This document shows, one piece after another, positions 54,370 through 63,969 of a DNA stretch of 64,000 nt; the first letter of the stretch is position 1, and each line of letters starts with the position of its first letter. Both the position numbers and the translations under genes were made by a program. Origin of the DNA: Limimaricola hongkongensis DSM 17492 (GTDB lineage: Bacteria > Pseudomonadota > Alphaproteobacteria > Rhodobacterales > Rhodobacteraceae); the NCBI RefSeq assembly GCF_000600975.2, contig NZ_KK088650.1, positions 62,001 through 126,000 on the forward strand. Reading direction: 5' to 3'. A model generated the notes under the pieces. It saw only the letters and a program-made list of their open reading frames with translations, ran no database searches and was not told the origin of the DNA.

Positions 54370-54827
54370 GCCTGCTGCGCGCCGCCGTTCCCGCCGATTT
54401 CGAGCGTCTGGCGGTCGGGCTGCCGCCGCAGGGGCTGTTTCTGCCCGAACCGGGTCTGGTGACGGCGCCGGTGGCGATGCTGCTGGCGCGGCGCTGCGAG
54501 GATCTGCGCGCGGCGCAGGGCTGGGGCGCCTGCCTGATCGTGGAGGACGACCTGCTGGTCGGCTTCGTGGTGCCCAAGCTCCCCGATTCCCGCGGGCTGG
54601 CCGAGTTCGGCTATGCCGTCTCGCCCGCGCAGCGCGGGCGCGGGCTCGCGGGGCGCGCGGTGGCGGCGTTTTGCGATCTGGCGACCGCGCGGGGGCTGGC
54701 GGCGCTGACCGCCCGGACCGATCCGGGCAACGCCGCCTCGATCCGGGTGCTGGAGCGCAACAGCTTCACCCCGGTCGCGCCATGTCCCACGGGCCTGCTG
54801 CGCTGGCGGCGCTATTTGCGCCGGTAG
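54366..54827 (+). CDS. GNAT family N-acetyltransferase
   Basis: The 153-residue protein, starting at GTG 54366 inside the permease stop, has GNAT motifs: ACLIVEDDLLVGFVVPK, AEFGYAVSPAQRGRGLAGRAV (the acetyl-CoA binding loop with QRGRGLAG) and [13 protein letters not shown], which closes the fold. The acceptor is unknown. Its end overlaps the convergent ABC permease gene by 16 bases. It may act with the preceding permease, for example in modification of an exported compound, but only position suggests it. Confidence 0.8.
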   Translation: MSLLRAAVPADFERLAVGLPPQGLFLPEPGLVTAPVAMLLARRCEDLRAAQGWGACLIVEDDLLVGFVVPKLPDSRGLAEFGYAVSPAQRGRGLAGRAVAAFCDLATARGLAALTARTDPGNAASIRVLERNSFTPVAPCPTGLLRWRRYLRR

Positions 54828-55603
54828 AGCCAGAGCACCAAGGGCGCCAGCGCCAGCGTCAGCAGGGCGGGCGACAAGAGCGCGAGGCCGATCTCGGGCA
54901 ACGCGGCCGTGCCCGCCATCAGCGACCGCATCGCCGTGGTCATGCTCGAAATCGGGTTCACCGCCACGAAGGCCTGCAGCCAGCCGGGCATGGTCGCCGG
55001 GTCGACCATGATGTTCGACGCGAAGGTGACCGGGAACAGCACCGCGAAGCCGAGCGTCATCACCGTCATCGGCGTGCGCAGCACCAGCCCCAGCACGATG
55101 AAGATCCAGCCCCAGCCGAACCCCACCGCCATCAGCAGCAGCCACGAGCCGAGAATGCCCGAAAGCCCCGCCTCGGGCCGGTAGCCAAGGCCCAGCCCGA
55201 TCCCGAGGATGATCGCGCCCGCGATGGTGTGGCGCAGCATGTCGCCCGCCATCAGCCCGGCAAAGGGCGCCAGCGACCAGATCGGCAGGCTACGGAACCG
55301 GTCGAACAGCCCCTTGGACAGGTCGGTCGACAGCCCCATGCCGGAATAGACCGTGTTGAACACCGTCGTCTGCACGAGAATGCCGGGAATGAACCATTGC
55401 AGGTAGGCGGTCGACGACCCCGCCAGCGCGCCGCCGAAGATGAAGGTGAACAGCAGCGTGAACATGATCGGCGTCATCACCAGATCGAACAGCTGCTCGG
55501 GCACGTGCCGGAACTTCAGCACCGCGCGCCACGCGAAGGTCAGCGCCGTCGAGGCGGGCGAGGGGGCGGCGGGGCGCGGGCCGCGGGGCAGGGGGATGCT
55601 CAT
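54812..55603 (-). CDS. ABC-2 type permease, DrrB-like
   Basis: The 263-residue protein has six membrane segments and the DrrB pattern: FDLVMTPIMFTLLFTFIFGG, QWFIPGILVQTTVFNTVYSGMGLSTDLSKGLFDRFRSLPI and PVTFASNIMVDPATMPGWLQAFVAVNPIS. It overlaps the ATPase gene by 4 bases, so it forms an exporter with it. Exporters of this kind carry hydrophobic compounds or drugs; the substrate here is not evident. Confidence 0.88.
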   Translation of the reverse strand: MSIPLPRGPRPAAPSPASTALTFAWRAVLKFRHVPEQLFDLVMTPIMFTLLFTFIFGGALAGSSTAYLQWFIPGILVQTTVFNTVYSGMGLSTDLSKGLFDRFRSLPIWSLAPFAGLMAGDMLRHTIAGAIILGIGLGLGYRPEAGLSGILGSWLLLMAVGFGWGWIFIVLGLVLRTPMTVMTLGFAVLFPVTFASNIMVDPATMPGWLQAFVAVNPISSMTTAMRSLMAGTAALPEIGLALLSPALLTLALAPLVLWLYRRK

Positions 55604-56532
55604 GCCGCCTCCCGGCCCGTCAGGGCAAAGAACACCTCGTCGAGGCTGGGCGCGCCGAGAGAAAACTCCGCCAGCCGGATATTCGCCTCCGCCAGCCGGG
55701 CCAGATGCGCCGAGGCCTCGGCATCGTCGGCCACCGGCACCGAGATCCGCCCGCCCTCGGGGTCGGACTGCGCCGCCTCGCCCAGAAGGCCGAGCGCGAT
55801 CTGGCGGTTGCCCGGATCGAGCGGCGTGACATGCAGCATGCCCGAGCCGGTCTGCGCCTTCAGCTCGCGGCTGGTGCCTTCGGCGATCTTGCGGCCATGG
55901 TCGATCACCGCGATCCGGCCCGCCAGCTGGTCGGCCTCCTCGAGATACTGGGTGGTGAGCAGGATCGTCACGCCTTCGGCGGCGAGCCCGCGGATGAGCC
56001 GCCAGACGCCCGCGCGCGCCGACGGGTCGAGCCCGGTGGTCGGCTCGTCGAGAAACAGCACGCCGGGTGTCACGATCAGCGAGGCGGCGATGTCGAGCCT
56101 GCGGCGCATGCCGCCCGAATAATCCTTCACCTGCTTCTTCGCGGCATCCGAAAGATCGAAGGCGGCGAGCAGCTCGGCGGCGCGTCCGCGCCCCGCGCGC
56201 CAGCCAAAGCCCCACAGCCGCGCCAGCATGACGAGGTTCTCGTGCCCGGTCAGGTCTTCGTCGAGCGAAGCGAACTGCCCGGTCATGGCGATGGCGGCGC
56301 GCACCCGTTCGGGGTGGCGCGCGAGATCGTGGCCCATCACCTGCGCCGTGCCGTCATCGGGCCGGGTCAGCGTGGCGAGCATGCGCAGCAATGTCGTCTT
56401 GCCCGCGCCGTTCGGCCCGAGGATCGCGAAGATCATGCCGCGCGGCACGTCGAGATCGATGCCGTCCACCGCCTTGAGGTTTCCGAAGGCGCGCCGCAAT
56501 CCGCGCGCCCGGATCGCCAGATCCGTTTCCAT
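55600..56532 (-). CDS. ABC exporter ATP-binding protein, DrrA-like
   Basis: The 310-residue ATPase has Walker A GPNGAGKTTLL, Q-loop MTGQFASLD, signature YSGGMRRRLDIAASL, Walker B VLFLDEPTTGLDP and the switch His region LLTTQYLEEADQL (Gln replaces the usual His). A DrrA-type C-terminal domain (LAEANIRLAEFSLGAPSLDEVFFALTGREAA) follows. With the downstream permease it forms an exporter. The start follows a promoter region shared divergently with argD and its possible leader ORF. Confidence 0.9.
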   Translation of the reverse strand: METDLAIRARGLRRAFGNLKAVDGIDLDVPRGMIFAILGPNGAGKTTLLRMLATLTRPDDGTAQVMGHDLARHPERVRAAIAMTGQFASLDEDLTGHENLVMLARLWGFGWRAGRGRAAELLAAFDLSDAAKKQVKDYSGGMRRRLDIAASLIVTPGVLFLDEPTTGLDPSARAGVWRLIRGLAAEGVTILLTTQYLEEADQLAGRIAVIDHGRKIAEGTSRELKAQTGSGMLHVTPLDPGNRQIALGLLGEAAQSDPEGGRISVPVADDAEASAHLARLAEANIRLAEFSLGAPSLDEVFFALTGREAA

Positions 56533-56628
56533 GCCGTCCCCCGTGCTTTTGCGCCGACGCTAGCACGCCCCGGCGCGGGCCGCGCGATTTTGCGCTTTCC
56601 ATCCCCGATTTCGCCGCCTAACGTCGCC

Positions 56629-56676
56629 ATGATGACGCAGATCGCCGCATATTCCGCGCCCCGACGCCGACGCTGA
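56629..56676 (+). CDS. Possible arginine-rich leader peptide upstream of argD
   Basis: ATG 56629 opens 15 codons, MMTQIAAYSAPRRRR, ending TGA at 56674-56676. The last four codons before the stop are Arg codons (CGA CGC CGA CGC), 107 bases before argD. An arginine-stall leader would sense charged tRNA-Arg for control of the arg genes. There is no clear ribosome site and no canonical attenuator hairpin that I can certify. Confidence 0.3.
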   Translation: MMTQIAAYSAPRRRR

Positions 56677-56783
56677 AGCCCCAATTCGCTTCGCGGCGCG
56701 GCCAATCGCGTCATGCCCCCACCCGACAATTGACTCGCCCTTGCCGCTGCGGCACCAACGGGGCCTCTTACAGGACCATTGCC

Positions 56784-57957
<1,174 letters not shown>

Positions 57958-57968
<11 letters not shown>

Positions 57969-58458
57969 GTACCGCTTCAGGCCGCTGGTCGCCTCGGACC
58001 GGCGGCTGTTCGACCGCTGGCTGGCCGAGCCGCATATCGGCGGCTGGTGGGGCGACGCCGCGACCGAATGGGCCGAGATCGAAAACGACTGGACCACCGG
58101 CAACACCGGCACCGACATGCGCATCGTCGAGCATGAAGGGCACCCCTTCGCCTATGTGCAGGATTACGAGGCGCATTTCTACGACATGCCGCATTACGCG
58201 CATCTGCCCAAGGGCGCGCGCGGCATGGACATGTTTCTGGGCGACCCCGCCTATCTGGGCCGCGGCCACGGCGCGGCCTTTTTGCGCGAGCGGGCGTTGC
58301 AGCTGATGGCGGCGGGGGCGCCGCTGGTGGCGGTGGACCCGTCACCCGACAACGCCCGCGCCATCGCCGCCTATCTGCGGGCCGGTTTCACGGGCGAGGC
58401 GATCCTGCCTTGCGAAGACGGCACGCCGATCCGGCTGATGACGCTGGGTCCGGCATGA
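57958..58458 (+). CDS. GNAT family acetyltransferase, AAC(6')/IucB-like
   Basis: The 166-residue protein has [27 protein letters not shown] at the start and [22 protein letters not shown] with [13 protein letters not shown] later, the motif order of the AAC(6')/RimJ group. Such enzymes acetylate amines, including aminoglycosides or polyamine-like siderophore intermediates. It lies between argD and argF, which hints at an ornithine- or arginine-derived substrate, but that is inference. The start overlaps argD by 11 bases. Confidence 0.82.
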
Positions 58459-58518
58459 TTTCACCATGCCTCACACACGCCGGGGGAAGCCGCGCCAGCG
58501 GCGCGGGGCTGCCCCCTC
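58459..58518 (+). repeat. Composite repeat: TTTCACCAT arm plus two hairpins
   Basis: TTTCACCATGCC at 58459-58470 is a diverged copy of the window's repeat arm, followed by CACACACGCCGGGGGAA. Then come GCCGC-GCCA-GCGGC and GGGG-CTG-CCCC hairpins. The arrangement mirrors the element at 62432-62490 on the other strand. It begins at the first base after the acetyltransferase stop and ends before argF. Confidence 0.6.
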
Positions 58519-58544
58519 TCCGCCATTCGATCCGAAAGACTGAC

Positions 58545-59471
58545 ATGACCCATTTTCTCGACATCCTGCCCACGCCCACCGCCGATCTGCGCCAGATGAT
58601 CGACCATGCCCGCGCCATGAAGGACGCGCGGCAGGGCCGCCCGCGCGGCATGCGCGACGACGAGACCCCGCTCGAGGGGCGGATGGTCGCGCTGATCTTC
58701 GAAAAGCCCTCGACCCGCACGCGGGTGAGCTTCGATGTCGGCGTGCGGCAGATGGGCGGCGAGACCATGGTGCTGTCGGGCGCCGACATGCAGCTCGGCC
58801 ATGGCGAGACCATCGCCGACACGGCCCGCGTGCTGTCGCGCTATGTCGATCTCATCATGATCCGCACCTTCGAGGAGCAGACCCTGATCGAAATGGCCGA
58901 GAACGCCACCGTGCCGGTGATCAACGGTCTGACCAACCGCACCCACCCGTGCCAGATCATGGCCGACATCATGACTTTCGAGGAGCATCGCGGCCCGATC
59001 AAGGGCCGCAAGGTGGTCTGGTCGGGCGACGGCAACAACGTCTTCGCCAGCTTTGCCCATGCGAGCGCGCAGTTCGGCTTCGACCTGGTCTTCACCGGGC
59101 CCAAGCCGCTCGACCCCGAGCCCGAGATCATGGAGGCCGCGCGCGCCGCGGGCGCCAATATCGAGATCATCCGCGACCCGATGGCCGCGGTCGAGGGCGC
59201 CGATCTCGTCGTCACCGACACATGGGTGTCGATGCACGACCCGCAATCCGCCAAGGAGCGGCGCCACAACCAGCTGCGCGGCTACCAGGTCAACGCCGAG
59301 CTGATGGGCCGGGCCAAGCCCGACGCGCTGTTCATGCATTGCCTGCCCGCGCATCGCGACGACGAGGCGACAAGCGAGGTGATGGACGGCCCCGCTTCGG
59401 TGATCTTCGACGAGGCCGAGAACCGGCTGCATGCGCAAAAGGCGGTGATGCGCTGGTGCCTGGGCGCGTGA
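58545..59471 (+). CDS. argF: Ornithine carbamoyltransferase
   Basis: The 308-residue protein has the carbamoyl-phosphate motif [11 protein letters not shown] (53-63), [24 protein letters not shown] and the ornithine motif [17 protein letters not shown]. It joins carbamoyl phosphate and ornithine to make citrulline, completing the arginine branch with argD upstream. Its stop overlaps the following acetyltransferase start by 3 bases. Carbamoyl phosphate comes from carAB, of which carB is also in this window. Confidence 0.96.
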   Translation: MTHFLDILPTPTADLRQMIDHARAMKDARQGRPRGMRDDETPLEGRMVALIFEKPSTRTRVSFDVGVRQMGGETMVLSGADMQLGHGETIADTARVLSRYVDLIMIRTFEEQTLIEMAENATVPVINGLTNRTHPCQIMADIMTFEEHRGPIKGRKVVWSGDGNNVFASFAHASAQFGFDLVFTGPKPLDPEPEIMEAARAAGANIEIIRDPMAAVEGADLVVTDTWVSMHDPQSAKERRHNQLRGYQVNAELMGRAKPDALFMHCLPAHRDDEATSEVMDGPASVIFDEAENRLHAQKAVMRWCLGA

Positions 59472-59989
59472 CGCCCGCCTTTCGCCTCGTGCCGCTCGAG
59501 GTCGACGACGCCGAGGCGCTGTCGGCCTTCGAGCTGGCGAGCCGCGACTGGTTCGAACGGCGCGTGCCGCCGCGCCCGGCGGGCTATTTCGACCCCGGCA
59601 CGCTGCGCGGGATCCTGCGCGAGATGCTGGAGGGGCCGGAGGCCGAAAAGGCGCGCTTCTTTCTCGTGCGGGCGCCGGAGGGCATGATCATGGGCCGGGT
59701 CAACCTGACCGGCATCACCGACGGGCCCGGCGGGCGGCGGGCCGAGGTGGGCTACCGGATCGGCCCCGACCATGCCGGGCGCGGCCTGGCGCGCGCGGCG
59801 CTGGGGGCGGCGATCCACGTGGCGCGCGAGATCGGGCTCGACCGGCTGGAGGCGAAGGTGGCGGCGGGGCACGCCGCCTCGATCCGGGTGCTGGAGGCCA
59901 ATGGCTTCGAGCGCACCGGGCAGGCGCTGCCGCAGGCCGAGCTGCACGGCGCGCCGCTGCCGCTCTTGCACTATGCCCGCGCGCTGTAG
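59468..59989 (+). CDS. GNAT family acetyltransferase, RimJ-like
   Basis: The 173-residue protein starts at GTG 59468, overlapping the argF stop in a GTGA. Motifs are [49 protein letters not shown] (acetyl-CoA loop) and [16 protein letters not shown], as in ribosomal-protein serine/alanine acetyltransferases of the RimJ/RimL type. The acceptor is unknown. Tight coupling with argF is of note because arginine operons rarely end in a GNAT gene. Confidence 0.85.
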   Translation: MTPAFRLVPLEVDDAEALSAFELASRDWFERRVPPRPAGYFDPGTLRGILREMLEGPEAEKARFFLVRAPEGMIMGRVNLTGITDGPGGRRAEVGYRIGPDHAGRGLARAALGAAIHVAREIGLDRLEAKVAAGHAASIRVLEANGFERTGQALPQAELHGAPLPLLHYARAL

Positions 59990-60001
59990 CGCGGCGCGCG
60001 G

Positions 60002-62407
60002 TCAGGTGCCGCGCGGCTTGGCGCGCAGCGTCGGCGCGGCTTCGGTCGGGTCTTCGGGCCAGGGGTGGCGCGGGTAGCGGCCGCGCATGTCGCGGCGCAC
60101 ATCCGCATAGGAGCTGGCCCAGAAGCCCGGCAGATCGTCGGTCACCTGCACCGGGCGGCCCGCCGGCGACAGCAGCGTGAGCTTGAGCGCGGTGCCGCCC
60201 ACGCTCGGGTGGTGGGTCACGCCGAACAGCTCCTGCAGCCGCAGCGCGATCTCGGGCGGCTGGCTGTCGTAATCGATCGGCACCTTGCGCCCCAGCGGCG
60301 TGGTGAAGGCGGGCGGCGCCTCGCGGTCCAGAAGCTGCGTCTGCCCCCAGTCGAGCATCGCCCGCCACGGGCCGAGAAGGTCGAAGCCCTTCCAGTCGGC
60401 AGCATTCCTGACGCCGCCGAGAAACGGCAAAAGCCAGTCTTCGAGCGTCTCCATCAGCGCGGCGTCCGACAGGTCCGGCAGATCCGCGCCGCCCGCGCGC
60501 ACCAGCATGACGCGCGCGCGGAACCGTTCGGCGGCGGGCGAGGGGCGCAGCCCGAGCTGGCGCACCCCGTCGAGCATGGCGGCCGCCACCTGCTCTTCGG
60601 GCGCGTCGCGCCAGATCCGGTCGCTGAGCGCGATCGCGCCCAGCCGCTCCTGCAGCCGCGCCACCACCCGGTTGTCGCGCTTCGACCATGCGCAGGCGGC
60701 GACCTCCTCGATCCGGTCGCCGAAGAGATCGCGCAACTCGGCTTCCTCGATCCGCGCGGCGAGCCGGATCTTCGCCTCGGGCACGTCATTCGACAGGTCC
60801 GTCGCCACGATCAGCCGCGCGCCCGCCAGCGCGTCCGCGCCCGCCATCGCCGCGCCGCGCCCGCCCGACAAGAGCCAGCGCGGATCGTCGCCCGGACGGC
60901 GCAGCCCGATCCGGTCGGGATAGGCCAGCGCGGCCATCGCGCCGGGCGACAGGGCGGGGCCCTGCGGGCGGCCCCGCGACAGGCGTTTCGCCTCGTCGCG
61001 GATGCGGGCCAGCGCGCCCATGTCCGGGGCACCCGGCAGGTCGCGGCGCCCGGCGATGGCGGCGAGCCTGTGGCCCAGGTCGCAGCCCGCGCCGCGCAGC
61101 GGGTCGCGCTCGCCCATCAGCGCGGCCAATGGCGCGGCCTGCGCGCCCGCCACCTCGAGCATGTGCCCAAGCCGCGGATGCAGCGGCAGCGCCGCGAGAC
61201 GGCGGCCATGCGCGGTGATCGAACCCGCCTGGTCGAGCGCGCCCAGATCGCGCAGCAGGCTCTGCGCCTCGGCCAGCGCCGGGGCAGGGGGCGGCGTCAG
61301 GAAAGGCAGGTCCTGCGCCCCCCATTGCGCCAGCTCCAGCGCCAGCGGCCCGAGATCGGCGCTGGCGATCTCGGGGTCGGGAAAGGCCGAAAGCGCGCCG
61401 TCCTCGCCGCGGGTCCAGAGCCGGTAGGCCACGCCCGGCGCGACCCGGCCCGCGCGGCCCGCGCGCTGCGCGGCCTCGGCGCGCGTCACCTTTTCGGTGA
61501 CCAGCCGCGACATGCCCGATCCGGGATCGAACCGCGCCCGCCGTGCCTTTCCGGCGTCGACCACGACGCGGATGTCGGGGATGGTGAGCGAGGTCTCGGC
61601 AATGGCGGTGGCCAGCACCACGCGGCGGCCCGCGCCCGGCTCCAGCGCCTCGGCCTGCCGCGCCGGGGGCAGCGCACCGTAGAGCGGCAGGACCGGGCAG
61701 CCCAGCCGCCCCTCCAGCGCCGATTGCACGCGCCGGATTTCGCCCTCGCCGGGCAGAAACACGAGAATCGAGCCGTCATTCTCGCGGGCCGCGCGTTCGA
61801 CCAGCGCCGCCGTCTCGGCCTCCAGCCGCGCGCGCGGCGCGAGCGGACGGTCGAGCCAGCGCGTCTCCACCGGGAAGCTGCGGCCTTCGGAGACGACCAC
61901 CGGCGCGCCCATCAGGTCGGCGACCGGCTGCGCGTCGAGCGTCGCCGACATCGCCACGAGCACCAGGTCCTCGCGCAGCGCCGCCCGGATTTCGAGACAC
62001 AGCGCCAGCCCGAGATCGGCGTTGAGCGAGCGTTCGTGAAACTCGTCGAAGATCACCGCGCCGATGCCCGGCAGTTCGGGGTCGGATTGCACCATCCGGG
62101 TCAGGATGCCCTCGGTCACGACCTCGATCCGGGTCGCCTTCGACACCTTCGCCTCGCCACGGATGCGAAACCCCACGGTGCCGCCGGGCTTTTCGCCCAA
62201 TGTCGCCGCCATGCGCTGCGCCGCCGCCCGCGCGGCGAGCCGGCGCGGCTCCAGCATCACGATCCGGCCGGGGATGCGGTCGAGCAGCGCCAGCGGCACC
62301 CGCGTCGTCTTGCCCGCGCCGGGCGGCGCCATCAGCACCGCCTGCCCGTCGCGCTCCAGCGCCGAGAGCAGGTCGGGGATCGCGTCGTCGATCGGCAGTC
62401 GGGTCAT
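60002..62407 (-). CDS. hrpB: ATP-dependent helicase HrpB
   Basis: The 801-residue DEAH/DExH helicase has Walker A APPGAGKTTRVPLALL, the DEFHERSLNADL box, SATLDAQPV and a helicase C motif (ATAIAETSLTIPDIRVVVDAG). The typical HrpB C-terminal region follows with RAGRAGRVAPG and ELAQWGA. E. coli HrpB function is unsettled; the family resembles RNA helicases. Its start lies 24 bases from a composite repeat element and 150 bases after rpmB's terminator. Confidence 0.93.
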   Translation of the reverse strand: MTRLPIDDAIPDLLSALERDGQAVLMAPPGAGKTTRVPLALLDRIPGRIVMLEPRRLAARAAAQRMAATLGEKPGGTVGFRIRGEAKVSKATRIEVVTEGILTRMVQSDPELPGIGAVIFDEFHERSLNADLGLALCLEIRAALREDLVLVAMSATLDAQPVADLMGAPVVVSEGRSFPVETRWLDRPLAPRARLEAETAALVERAARENDGSILVFLPGEGEIRRVQSALEGRLGCPVLPLYGALPPARQAEALEPGAGRRVVLATAIAETSLTIPDIRVVVDAGKARRARFDPGSGMSRLVTEKVTRAEAAQRAGRAGRVAPGVAYRLWTRGEDGALSAFPDPEIASADLGPLALELAQWGAQDLPFLTPPPAPALAEAQSLLRDLGALDQAGSITAHGRRLAALPLHPRLGHMLEVAGAQAAPLAALMGERDPLRGAGCDLGHRLAAIAGRRDLPGAPDMGALARIRDEAKRLSRGRPQGPALSPGAMAALAYPDRIGLRRPGDDPRWLLSGGRGAAMAGADALAGARLIVATDLSNDVPEAKIRLAARIEEAELRDLFGDRIEEVAACAWSKRDNRVVARLQERLGAIALSDRIWRDAPEEQVAAAMLDGVRQLGLRPSPAAERFRARVMLVRAGGADLPDLSDAALMETLEDWLLPFLGGVRNAADWKGFDLLGPWRAMLDWGQTQLLDREAPPAFTTPLGRKVPIDYDSQPPEIALRLQELFGVTHHPSVGGTALKLTLLSPAGRPVQVTDDLPGFWASSYADVRRDMRGRYPRHPWPEDPTEAAPTLRAKPRGT

Positions 62408-62431
62408 GGCGCGCCCTCGTCAGGCCGGGCA

Positions 62432-62490
62432 GGGGGCGCTGCCCCCGTCGCCTGCGGCGACTCCCCCGGCGTATTTGGGGAATGGTGAAG
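62432..62490 (-). repeat. Composite repeat: two hairpins plus TTCACCATTCC arm
   Basis: On the minus strand CTTCACCATTCCCCAAATAC-GCC (from 62490) is followed by a GGGGGA spacer, a GTCGCC-GCA-GGCGAC hairpin (62447-62461) and a GGGGGC-AGC-GCCCCC hairpin (62432-62446). The same order is seen at 58459-58518, though with different stem sequences. It lies in the 150-base gap between rpmB and hrpB. Confidence 0.7.
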
Positions 62491-62502
62491 GGAAGACGCG
62501 AA

Positions 62503-62535
62503 AAGGCCCGGCGCCTCGATCGAGGGCCGGGCCTT
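62503..62535 (-). terminator. Intrinsic terminator of rpmB
   Basis: GGCCCGGC (62505-62512) pairs with GCCGGGCC (62526-62533), with a self-complementary CCTC-GATC-GAGG inner stem. On the minus strand TTTT follows (complement of 62501-62504). It lies 22 bases after the rpmB stop. Confidence 0.8.
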
Positions 62536-62556
62536 GCATTCGCGGTCCCCGAGGGA

Positions 62557-62847
62557 TCAGGCGGTCGCCGAAGCGGCCTTCGCGAGCTCTTTCTTGACCT
62601 TCAGCGCGGCGGCCGAGAGATCCTCTTCCTTCGCCTTGGCGAGGAAGGCGTCGAGACCGCCACGGTGATCGACCGAGCGCAGCGCGTGCGACGAGACGCG
62701 GAACTTGAAGCCCCGGCCCAGAGCGTCGGACAGCAGCGTCACATCCTGCAGGTTCGGCAGGAAGCGGCGGCGGGTCTTGTTGTTGGCGTGGCTGACATTG
62801 TTGCCAGTCATCGGGCCTTTTCCGGTCAGTTCGCAACGGCGCGACAT
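62557..62847 (-). CDS. rpmB: 50S ribosomal protein L28
   Basis: The 96-residue protein has the L28 signature: [34 protein letters not shown], then [21 protein letters not shown]. Lengths near 95-98 residues are usual in alphaproteobacteria. It is part of the large ribosomal subunit. Only one cysteine (Cys5) is present and no zinc-binding Cys motif, so it is the zinc-independent form. A terminator follows at 62503. Confidence 0.96.
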   Translation of the reverse strand: MSRRCELTGKGPMTGNNVSHANNKTRRRFLPNLQDVTLLSDALGRGFKFRVSSHALRSVDHRGGLDAFLAKAKEEDLSAAALKVKKELAKAASATA

Positions 62848-62970
62848 GGTCTCATCCTTCGTGTCTCGGGGCCTGGCAGAAATCCGAGCCCGCAGGCACG
62901 GATACGGCGTCGGCAACGGGGCCGGGCCATGAATTCGGTCAGGGGGCCTTACGGGGATTCCTCGGGCGCG

Positions 62971-63969
62971 TCAAGCGTCCCGCAACGCCCGCGCCAGCGG
63001 ATCGAGCGCCGCCCGCGCCGCCGCCCCCGGCGCCGCGCGGCCCGCCTCCACCTCGCCGCGCAGCCGGTCGAGCCGGGCGGTGAGATCGGGATCAAGCGCC
63101 AGCAGCGCCTCGATGCCCGCGCGCAGCTCGTCCTCGAACCACTGGCCCGCCTGCGCGGCGCGCAGCCGCGCGGTCACGCCGCTGTCGCGCCGCCACGCCG
63201 CCAGCCGCTCCACCTCGGCCCATGCCTCTGCCAGCCCGTCGCCGGTCAGCGCCGAGATCGTGCGCGCCGCCGGGATGCCCTCGGGGTCGGTGTCGCGCCT
63301 GCGCATCAGCCGCAGCGCACCGGCGTAATCGGCGCGGGTCCGCATCGCCTGCGCCGCGAGACCGCCGTCCGCCTTGTTGACCAGCACCAGATCCGCGATC
63401 TCCATGATGCCGCGCTTGACGCCCTGCAGCTCGTCGCCGCCCGCCGGGGCCAGCAACAAAAGGAACACGTCCGTCATGCGCGACACCAGCGTCTCGGACT
63501 GGCCCACGCCCACCGTCTCGACGATCACCACGTCGAAGCCCGCCGCCTCGCACAGCATCATCGCCTCGCGGGTGCGCCGCGCCACGCCGCCCAGCTGGGC
63601 CGCGGCGGGAGAGGGGCGGATGAAGGCCTGCGGGTCGCGGCTCAGCCGCTCCATCCGCGTCTTGTCGCCCAAGATCGAGCCGCCCGAGCGGGCCGAGGAC
63701 GGATCGACCGCCAGCACCGCCACGCGGTGACCGGCCCCGGTGAGCCGCAGCCCCAGCGCCTCGATCACGCTCGACTTGCCGACGCCGGGCGTGCCCGACA
63801 GCCCGACCCGCAGCGCCATGCGCGACGGGTCGGCCAGCCGGTCGAGCAGCGCCTCGGCGCGGGCGCGATGCTCGGGCCGGGTGCTTTCCACCAGCGTGAT
63901 GGCGCGCGCCAGCGCCCGCCGTTCGCCCGCCGCGACCCGCGCGGCCAGCTCCTCGATCTCGATATTCAT
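62971..63969 (-). CDS. meaB: Methylmalonyl-CoA mutase-associated G protein MeaB
   Basis: The 332-residue G3E-family GTPase has the P-loop GLSGTPGVGKSSVIEAL (Lys65), ETVGVGQSE as switch and base motif NKADGG, with RPSPAAAQLGGVARRTREAM matching MeaB and ArgK/YgfD. It protects and helps assemble adenosylcobalamin in methylmalonyl-CoA mutase or related mutases. No mutase gene lies in the window; one may be beyond the 64 kb end. Its start at 63969 follows 31 bases from the window edge, so its upstream region is not seen. Confidence 0.92.
   Translation of the reverse strand: MNIEIEELAARVAAGERRALARAITLVESTRPEHRARAEALLDRLADPSRMALRVGLSGTPGVGKSSVIEALGLRLTGAGHRVAVLAVDPSSARSGGSILGDKTRMERLSRDPQAFIRPSPAAAQLGGVARRTREAMMLCEAAGFDVVIVETVGVGQSETLVSRMTDVFLLLLAPAGGDELQGVKRGIMEIADLVLVNKADGGLAAQAMRTRADYAGALRLMRRRDTDPEGIPAARTISALTGDGLAEAWAEVERLAAWRRDSGVTARLRAAQAGQWFEDELRAGIEALLALDPDLTARLDRLRGEVEAGRAAPGAAARAALDPLARALRDA

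Noticed and set aside
56677-56783. Classical terminator/antiterminator attenuator between the Arg leader and argD
   Set aside because: TGCCGC/GCGGCA and a few other short stems can be drawn, but no hairpin with a T tract and no mutually exclusive pair could be identified by eye.
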